A stretch of 64,000 nt of DNA, from NCBI GenBank assembly GCA_025991245.1, contig BQMJ01000040.1:1-64000 (forward strand), given 5' to 3'. The notes under the pieces were generated by a model that saw nothing but the letters and a program-made list of their open reading frames with translations, ran no database searches and had not been told where the DNA came from. The DNA is from Galdieria partita (taxonomy: Eukaryota; Rhodophyta; Bangiophyceae; Galdieriales; Galdieriaceae). Positions 57,111 through 64,000 of this stretch are shown here, piece by piece; position 1 is the first letter of the stretch; every line of letters begins with the position of its first letter. Position numbers and translations under genes: made by a program.

Positions 57111-58440
57111 ATGGACAACGTCGATACAAATAAAAAGAGTAAATGGGACGACAAAGTAGACAACGAGGACGATGAAGCAAAGAGAAGAGCGGCAGAGGCT
57201 GCAAGACGACTGAATGAGTCTTTGCTGGCGAGAGGGTTAACGAAGGAGGGTCAAGAGACTACAGGAAACAGTCATGAAGCAGTTGTAGACATCAATGATA
57301 GTTCTCAACGGCGCTATATATTGCATAGTGGAACTTTGAGGACTTATGAGTCTCAATTTGGGGTTGCTATTGTCCCCAGAGGTAACTACAAGGGTTCCCT
57401 TTGTTTCGAGTTTTATTTTCAAGGTTTTGTCTTTAGGTCGTTATTATCCTCCCGAAGAAAAGCCGGACCTTGCAGATTTTCGTGGCCCTGATAGTGAGAA
57501 GCCACTGTTTCTTCTCATCACTGGAAGTGATGCAGATGCTGTTCAAAGCGCCAAAGAAGCTCTTGAAGAAGCCGCAAGCGGTGCGGCACCAGTTTTAAGA
57601 AGTTCACATCCTGGTCTAGGTTCGGAAGGTCATAGGAAAGACCGTCTGTATGAAAAAATAGCTACAAATATGGACTTTGAGAGTGCTGGAAGACCATTTC
57701 GGTTAATAGAACGTTTAAAAGGTCCTGACCTTTCGTATATTAAGTACATAGAGCAGGAGACTAGCTGCAGGGTGTACTTGAGAGGCAAAGGAGCAGATCG
57801 AAATAGTGCAGTTGCTAACACTGCTACAACTGAAGAGCCTTTATACTTTCACATACAGGCAATGGATGAGCACTCTATGCAAGAAGCAAAGTTATTAGTA
57901 GAAGACCTGTTGGACGCTATTCGTCCTGAATACGAAAAGGCATGTGCTTCTCATGCTGCTGCACTACAAGCATATCAGAATCAGGCGATGATTACAGATC
58001 CTTATCTTGCAGGAGTAGAAGGCCACGTTGGAAATTTCTCTTCTTTAGCTTCTTTCGCAGCACCATATGCTGCCAGTCATTCCTTTTTAGGTGCAACTGT
58101 TGTGAATGGAAATGCGCACTTGGAAGATCTATTGCCACCTCCTCCACCACCGTTGCCACCACTAGTTGAAGATACTCAAATGCCACCACCGCCTCCTCCT
58201 CCACCTCCGACTTCTCATACTGCAAATGACACGTCAAAGCAGTTGATAGGAGACCCAATGAGTTCTCTTCCGAGAAATGATTCTATGCATGAAACGTCAG
58301 ACGATTTGGTAAGGGGAGAGTTCCCTGTTCATATTTATGGCCCATAACTTACTTTTGAAAAGGAATCCTATCATGCAGTTCCACCTCCTCCACCCAGTAA
58401 AATTTCTAAAAGAAGTAGTCACTCTTATGGAAGAAGATAA
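57111..58440 (+). CDS. KHDC4: KHDC4/RIK-like KH-domain splicing protein
   Basis: 406 residues, introns 57,382-57,436 and 58,309-58,362. The opening KKSKWDDK and AAEAARRLNESLLARG match KHDC4 (SKWD...AAKINAMLMAKG). A first KH-like domain contains TLRTYESQFGVAIVPRGRYY, EKPLFLLITGSDADAVQSAK; the second contains IERLKGPDLSYIKYIEQETS then CRVYLRGKGAD, nearly identical to the human KHDC4 GPxxSYLxxIQxETxxKVxLRGKG. The C-terminus has Pro runs (LPPPPPPLPP) and ends HAVPPPPPSKISKRSS...GRR. KHDC4 (Blom7alpha) associates with the spliceosome. If the second intron is kept, an in-frame stop ends the protein 31 residues early without this tail. Confidence 0.9.
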
Positions 58441-59399
58441 AATTGAGGAAAGATAACATGTGTTGTAGCGGATAAGACGACATATCTGTTATGCTGACAT
58501 TGATTCGGGACAGAGAATATCCTCATAGAAATTACTCTATATTGTATCTTCTCCACAGGCAGTCTTGAAAGATGGAGTATAATAGCAGAGGTAAAGAATG
58601 GAGAACATTTGACGTGACTTTTCTGATATCATTGAAAAGTAGTTTCAAAATTTTGAGAAGTTTGAAGAGATCCAAGGAAAGAGCATATGGAACGATTTCC
58701 TATCCCGATAGCGAAAGACTCCAATCCTGAACATTTTTTTGGGAAAAATAAATGTCATACTATCAAAAGAATGGAGATTCTGTATCGAGTATTCACTTTG
58801 AGGCGTTTCCTGTTATTCTTAGATAGGAATCGACTGAGGTTATCTGCACTTCCGATTGCAACCTTTCTAAATACCATTTAGATTAGGTTAAGTGGAAAGT
58901 GCAAGACCGAACAGGAGACAGGTCCAACAGGTTTTCGAATAACTTTGAAAACTTGATCTCTGTTTCCCACATAACGACAATGATAGCAGATATAAAGACC
59001 CTACTTGGTAAGAATTTTTCCACTCTGCAGTAGAAGTAACGAATAAATTTTTCCCTATACAGATATGTGCTTTGATATATGGTTCTAGTCTTCTTTTGGA
59101 TGCCGAAGTGAGTGACAACTTGTAGAAGCCTGGAAGAAATCAATCTTGGAAATGAAATTCGTCCTTTAAGATACAACTAGAATGGAAATTATCATATAAA
59201 CAGTCTATTTATAAATTAGTACATAAATAGTTATATCTACTGAAGTGTTGAAGTTCTGTTCCATTCTTCAAAAGATGGCAAGTAATATCCATTTCAAGTT
59301 GTTACTCATGCTTAACAAAAGCAGATCAGCATTCAATTCTGTGCAACTGTGATATGACTCATGATACAATAATAAAAATGTCTTCAAAGCCAAAAAGGA
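58441..59399. other. Intergenic between convergent genes
   Basis: About 960 bp. A + frame from ATG 58,687 (64 codons, MERFPIPIAKDSNPEHFF) and two overlapping minus frames near 58,883-59,176 lack recognisable domains. Probably the 3' regions of the two flanking genes. Confidence 0.45.
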
Positions 59400-60577
59400 C
59401 TACGGCTTATAGTTAAGTTGTGGTCTTGTCAATTCACTGCTTGGTATATCTAGGACTTTACAAAAAGCTTCCAAGCGCTCAACATAACGCAAAAGAGAGT
59501 TCAAGTCTTCTCTTAGGAGGCCAATTGTCTCTTCTTTTTCTCGAACTTCTTGTTCAAGAGTTTGCATGCGCTGTCTTTTCCGGTTTCTGGACCTTTCCGC
59601 AGAAAGACGGTTCCTCATCAGTCGAAGTGCGTGTTTATCCTTTTCAGAAATAACTTGTGATGATAATTTTGAGGTCGATGAGGAAGCAAGCATAGACCGT
59701 GGATCGACAGAAGCCAAAGGCTCTTCCAAAGAATGACTATCGAAACTACCTTCACCAATCTCTTTCCAATCTGAAGAACTCAGAGAAACAGTTTTGCCAG
59801 TTAGTCTCTTTTCTTCCAATATGGACGAGATTTGTAGTCGAGGAATTTTAGAAGATTCTCCTAAAGGACCGGAACCTGCTTGACGTTATTCCAATCAAAC
59901 GTTGAATTCAGTCTAAAGAAATTGATTTCTCATACCTATGAAAGCTCTTTTGGAAGCTTCAAGATATCCATGATCACCCGATGATTGTGAACCCAAATAG
60001 CTCCCAGTTTGTCTTTCTACCACTTCTTCTTTAGGCGTTGTTGTTCGGCTAGTCAGAGAATACTCTTCTGCTTCTGACACTTGTACACTTCTCCGAGAAC
60101 TGAATACGTCCGTCACAAGCTGCGTTACACTTGTTGTTGGTCGCACACTTCTTTGTGAGTAGATTGTTGTAGATTTCAGTGGTGGCATTTGAAACCCTCG
60201 TGTTACATCTTCCGAAAGAAAATGCGGAAAGAGTTTATATTGTTGAGAGCTTTCTTCTGGCATTTTCAGTTCTGCTTGCTCAGAATGTGGTGGTTGAATG
60301 GGAGCGTCTTCTTTCCAACTTGGTTGAAACTCCGACTGAACCCTTGATTTTTCTTGGATTGCAATGCCTGTTGTTCTTTCTCTTTCTATGGGAAGTTGTT
60401 GCTTTTCTTTGTACAAAGCAGTAAGAATATAAGCACTTGTATACACTTCATATTACCTTTCAGAATCGTTCCTATAGAAGGAAGTTTTAGTATAGGATTT
60501 GATTTCAATTCTTTTTCTTCTCTTTCTTCCAACTCTGGAGAATCTCTCTTTGTGGTAGAGGTAGTCTCTTGGAACAT
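59400..60577 (-). CDS. bZIP transcription factor
   Basis: 356 residues from ATG at 60,577, introns 60,407-60,456 and 59,879-59,935. The C-terminal basic region RLMRNRLSAERSRNRKRQRM carries the invariant N-x7-R, followed by leucine heptads (TLEQEV, TIGLLREDLNSLLRYVERLEAF). This dimerises and binds DNA in the nucleus. The N-terminal two thirds are disordered and Ser/Thr/Gln-rich, likely the activation and regulatory part, with many S/T-P sites (TTTPKEE). Subfamily cannot be fixed; the basic region is ACGT-type-like. It lies upstream of no obvious target. Confidence 0.92.
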
Positions 60578-60910
60578 CACACAAACGACATAAGAGATAA
60601 ATATTTTGCCAATAAGTTATAAAACGAATGTAGTCTTGTGAATGCTTCTAAAGCCGTCTCTATATGAGCAATGTTCAATCAGTTTCATAAGATTCTTCGG
60701 AATCGCTGACCTAAGTTTCGCTGCAAAGTGAAGGACGGCTGACAACCACGAAATTGAATGTATCTACGTTTTTTGGAATAGAATTGGTTGCGCACCCAAA
60801 TTGCATAATCGCAAGTTTTCTCGTGGATTTTGGAAGATGTGGGCCCACAAACAAATATGCTGTTTGAAAAGATATTTTTCCATCTTTGGAATATATTCTG
60901 TAAAAGCAAG
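60578..60910. other. Intergenic upstream of the bZIP gene
   Basis: 333 bp between two minus-strand genes. Two overlapping minus frames (60,685-60,936) run into the RidA C-terminus in other phases and are not genes. Confidence 0.45.
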
Positions 60911-62307
60911 TCACTCAAGTTGAGCAACACACTCAAACTCTACTAAGGCTCCTTTTGGAAGTTCTTTCACAGCAAAACAGGATCTGGAAGGATAAGTACC
61001 ACTACTAAAAAAAGACTTGTAAATTTCGTTCACACGTTCAAAGTCTTCGATATTCTTAAGTAATACTAATGTTTTCGTTACTCGTTCTGGAGTCGCACCT
61101 GCTGCCCTTAAAATATGTTTCATATTAGACAATGCCTAAAAGAACAAAAAGTCACTCCTTTTTAAAAAAAAGAACAAGCGCTCTTACCTGTTTCGCTTGC
61201 CCTTCTACTGTGTTATCTATCAGGGTGCCCGTCTCAGGATGAAGGCCTACAGAGTATAAAACAACTAAAAAGACAACAAACATAAAATCACCTACCAATA
61301 CAACCGCTTACATAGATCATTCCATTTTCCAGCAAAATACCCTGCATAACGTCAATTGCAGTGCTCTATTCTATTCGTTTTGCCATACCTGATGATACGG
61401 TCCAACTGCAGCCGCTGCAAGACTCGTTTGCACAGGAGTTAGTTTTCGTGGCAAAGCTGCTGTTACTTGTACTTCAACTACGAGTTCAGGACGAACCTAT
61501 TAAAACTTGAGACTCTATAAATAAGGAAAACGATGCTACATAAATACCAGTTTCGCTTCTACAGTGGCACGAACTGGTTTACAGCTTGGATCGATCCAAG
61601 AATTCCACGCTTCATTGAACTCTGCAACTTGCTGAATATCTTTCAGCCAGACATTCGCAGATAACAACCTCGTCTTATCCGTTCCTTACCAAAATATATC
61701 AGCAGATATAACAAAAATATAAGAAAAATTACCTGCAGCCTCTAAAAGTTGATCAATTCGCGCGAAAATCTGGTTGGCTTGACCCTTGACAGTCTGATCA
61801 GAAGTATCGGATGCAACTTGACCAGCAAGATAAGCCACATCGTTGTAAGTAACCTTGACGGAAAAAATTGAGCTCAAACTCAAGCCAACAAGTTCCGTTA
61901 CCATATGATTGAAAAGAGGGCCTTCTTCATATCTCTTAATGGACGAGTGACTCGCCGCGACGTCTGTTCGAGCCAAAGTACTGTTCATTCTTGGAACTTT
62001 CGAAAAATTTCCAGGACTTGTCGAAAGCAGAACAAAGAAGGAAGAGTTTAGCTGCAATTTACAATTGTCCAGAAACTGCGACTTACTAATCGAACTCTTT
62101 AACGTAGACGGGATCCAGTTTCCTTGCAAAGGAATTCCGGGCTGTCCGTCTCAACTCAGAGACTTTGAACACTGTCCTAAAACGACTTGCAGTATATATC
62201 GAGGAGAAGTGAAAAGGATTGGAAAACCCAGAAACTCTAAAGTGGAAGGCGACAATAGTTGAGTAACACAACAAACGGTTGTGATGAAGCGAACCGATTT
62301 CGATCAT
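60911..62307 (-). CDS. Double-domain RidA (YjgF/YER057c/UK114) protein, likely organelle-targeted
   Basis: Multi-exon gene from ATG 62,307 to TGA 60,911. The first exon (62,097-62,307) encodes a Ser/Arg/Phe-rich leader (HFRVSGFSNPFHFSSIYTAS; RFRTVFKVSELRRTARNS), consistent with an organelle presequence; it joins over an 80-nt intron (62,017-62,096) to SPGNFSKVPRMNST-type sequence. Domain 1: IKRYEEGPLFNHMV, VAYLAGQVASDTSDQTVKGQ, KTRLLSANVWLKDIQ, NSWID..KPVRATVEAKL. Domain 2: LTPVQTSLAAAAVGPYHQ, IYVSG, GQAKQALSNMKHILRAAGAT, FVYPSRSCFAVKELPKGA-type end with the RidA arginine in YPSRSCF. RidA hydrolyses reactive enamine/imine intermediates such as 2-aminoacrylate. If the upstream leader is wrong, the start is M at 61,988. 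Two RidA units in one chain could mimic part of the usual trimer. Confidence 0.85.
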
Positions 62308-62625
62308 GTCAGGTTGATGTGAAAGGCTTGTGTCCAGTTTACGCTATTGTTGTCGAAGCATAAAATTGCAAACTTTAGATTATTTTTCAGTAAACTATTT
62401 GACTCTCTTTGAAATTCTTATACTAGAGAAACTCCCTTGTTTTTCAAAGTGTATCAACTCAATGAGATTTCTAGTGAATGGCATCTCATGATTCCCATGT
62501 TAGTGCCTTTTCAACGAGGAAAATAATAATCCTTTTTATAAAAAGGAGCAGTTGAAAACAGCAATGAAGCATGAAACGTTCTTCATGATCACATCGATCA
62601 ATGTCCTGAGCAGTTCGCTTGGAAT
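62308..62625. promoter_or_regulatory. Divergent promoter, double RidA / PLP lyase
   Basis: 318 bp between the start codons of two genes whose products act in the same chemistry. A TATA-like 'ctttttataaaaag' lies at about 62,532-62,545, oriented toward the lyase. Confidence 0.6.
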
Positions 62626-63971
62626 ATGGAACAACAGAAATGGAGTTTGTCTACCTATTGTGTAGCGCCGCATGTTGCGGGAACTAGGACTCTCCAGGGA
62701 GCTAGATTGGCAGATTTCGGGGGACTTTCGGTTCCTATTCATACAAGCTCCACCTATAAAGTGGAATCTGCTGAGCAAGGTGCAGTTCTTGCCAGTCGCA
62801 AGGGATGGCCTGAGCTTCGCAAGGATGGTTCGGTGGCCAAGGATGAATTCTTCTATTCAAGATGGCGAAATCCCACTGTAGCAGCGGTTGCTGCACATCT
62901 GGCAGCATTGGAATGTGCAGAAGGTTGCTTGTTATTTAGCACAGGAATGGCAGCTATAAGTACTTCCGTTTTAAGTGCAGTGAAAGCCAGGGATCATATT
63001 ATTTCTCAGTCCTCCGTCTATGGAGGTACTTTTCATCTATTCTCCCACTACCTTAGAGAAAGTTTTGGTGTTGAAGTGACGTTCGTGAATGTTGAAGATT
63101 TGAATAAGGTCGAAGAGTATGTGCGACCCAACACCAAAGTAATATATGTGGAATCTCCAAGCAATCCAACGCTGCGTTTAGTTAATATGGAGCATATAGC
63201 CTCAGTAGGAAAGAAGCATAGTCTGTATATTTTTGTATCTTGTTCGTTTGCTGACATGAACAACTTTTTAGATATTTTGACGATAATCGATAGCACACTG
63301 GCAACTCCTATCAATCAACAGCCATTAAAGATGGGAATCGATGTGGTCGTACATAGTTGCACAAAATTTTTAAGTGGACATTCTGACCTCACTGCTGGAG
63401 CTGTACTGTCCAATTCGCGAGATTTCTTGAAACAGGTTCTGTTGCTGCAACAAACTTTGGGTTCAACACTGTCGCCTTTTGATGCATTTTTGTTGGCAAG
63501 AGGTCTAAAGACGCTAAGTTTGAGAGTTTCCCATCAAAATGATGCGGCCTTGAAGATTGCACGGTTTTTGGACTCTCATCCCAAAGTAAAGTTGGTCCAC
63601 TATCCTGGTCTGTCATCTCACAAAGATTTTCATTTAGCACAAAGGCAAATGCCTAATGGTTGCGGAGGTAAGAGATAAAGTGAAAGGAAAGGTTTCTACT
63701 GAGTTTCCAAGGTCTATTGAGCTTTGAGTTACTCGGAGGGAGAGAAGATGGACGAAAACTTATAGAACATCTCCAAGTAATTAATTTGGCAGTGTCTCTT
63801 GGTAGTGTTGAGTCGTTGGTTGAGCAAGCAGCCACAATGACTCATAGTCAATTGAGCAATGAAGATTTATCCGAAGCAGGTATCGACGAGAGTCTTATAA
63901 GGTTATCAGTTGGAATAGAAAATGTAGACGACCTGATTGAAGACTTAAGACAAGCCTTGGAATATATATAA
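62626..63971 (+). CDS. PLP-dependent methionine/cystathionine gamma-lyase-type enzyme
   Basis: 416 residues, introns 63,221-63,271 (51 nt, in-frame, so easily missed) and 63,668-63,711. Removing the first intron gives KKHNILTIIDSTLATP, matching the family (HNIxxVVDNTFATP). Other Cys/Met-metabolism motifs: YSRWRNPT (phosphate and partner-subunit contacts), LLFSTGMAAIST, SSVYGGTFHLF, the Asp of IDST, and the PLP lysine in HSCTKFLSGHSD. The second exon boundary yields LLSFELLGGREDGRKLIE and SLGSVESLVEQAATMTH. These enzymes act on methionine, cystathionine, O-acetylhomoserine or cysteine with release or capture of sulphur; the exact substrate is not decided by these motifs. No transit peptide is evident, so cytosolic is likely. 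Confidence 0.92.
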
Positions 63972-64000
63972 ATATTCGACTGGAAAAATCTCATCAATAC

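Overview
The window reads as the left end of a nuclear chromosome from a unicellular red alga of the Cyanidiophyceae, most likely Galdieria-like. The reasons are a terminal telomere, AT-rich DNA, very short GT-AG spliceosomal introns (mostly 43-80 nt), a red-algal PsbQ'-type photosystem II protein with a twin-arginine lumen signal, a GBE1-type branching enzyme, a relic of an MFS sugar transporter, and Tyr/Pro- and Gly/Pro-rich secreted proteins. The genus is inferred, not proven.

Positions 1-518 are a C-strand telomere built from two mixed units, CCCTAATAAA and CCCTAAATAAA. Positions 519 to about 13,450 are a T-rich, gene-free subtelomeric array. It has a long-range period of about 4.76 kb, a shorter one of about 1.15-1.2 kb, and internal submonomers that start with decayed telomere-like motifs. 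About 13.5-20.4 kb is a gene desert with one stray piece of the array near 18 kb. The first intact gene (20,407-23,055) is an intronless 882-residue protein: a P-loop NTPase, a nuclease-fold-like region and a C-terminal SAM-like domain. It is reminiscent of Crinkler/RHS-type NTPase proteins. About 23.1-28.2 kb is a relic zone with a GRIP-like tail, a broken sugar transporter and a possible ATP synthase delta/OSCP scrap.

From 28.2 kb on the DNA is dense, intron-rich housekeeping sequence. In order: a BAR-domain protein; a TCAIM-like (DUF4460/4461-like) protein; two secreted low-complexity proteins (Tyr-Pro and Gly-Pro); CENP-S/MHF1; mitochondrial ribosomal protein bS18m; a short-chain dehydrogenase; glycogen/starch branching enzyme; PsbQ'; TFIIA gamma; acyl-CoA oxidase; a DTW-domain tRNA-modifying enzyme; U2AF small subunit; a 1,336-residue helical/coiled-coil protein; an SP/TP-rich protein; a KHDC4-like splicing protein; a bZIP factor; a double-RidA protein; and a PLP-dependent methionine/cystathionine gamma-lyase-type enzyme.

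Several genes are arranged in ways that suggest shared control. TFIIA gamma and acyl-CoA oxidase diverge across 193 bp. The double RidA and the PLP lyase diverge across about 320 bp, pairing an enzyme class that releases reactive enamines with the protein family that clears them. U2AF35 and the DTW protein converge with 40 bp between their stops. Gene models below were assembled by hand from reading frames, splice signals and remembered family motifs; no database search was run.
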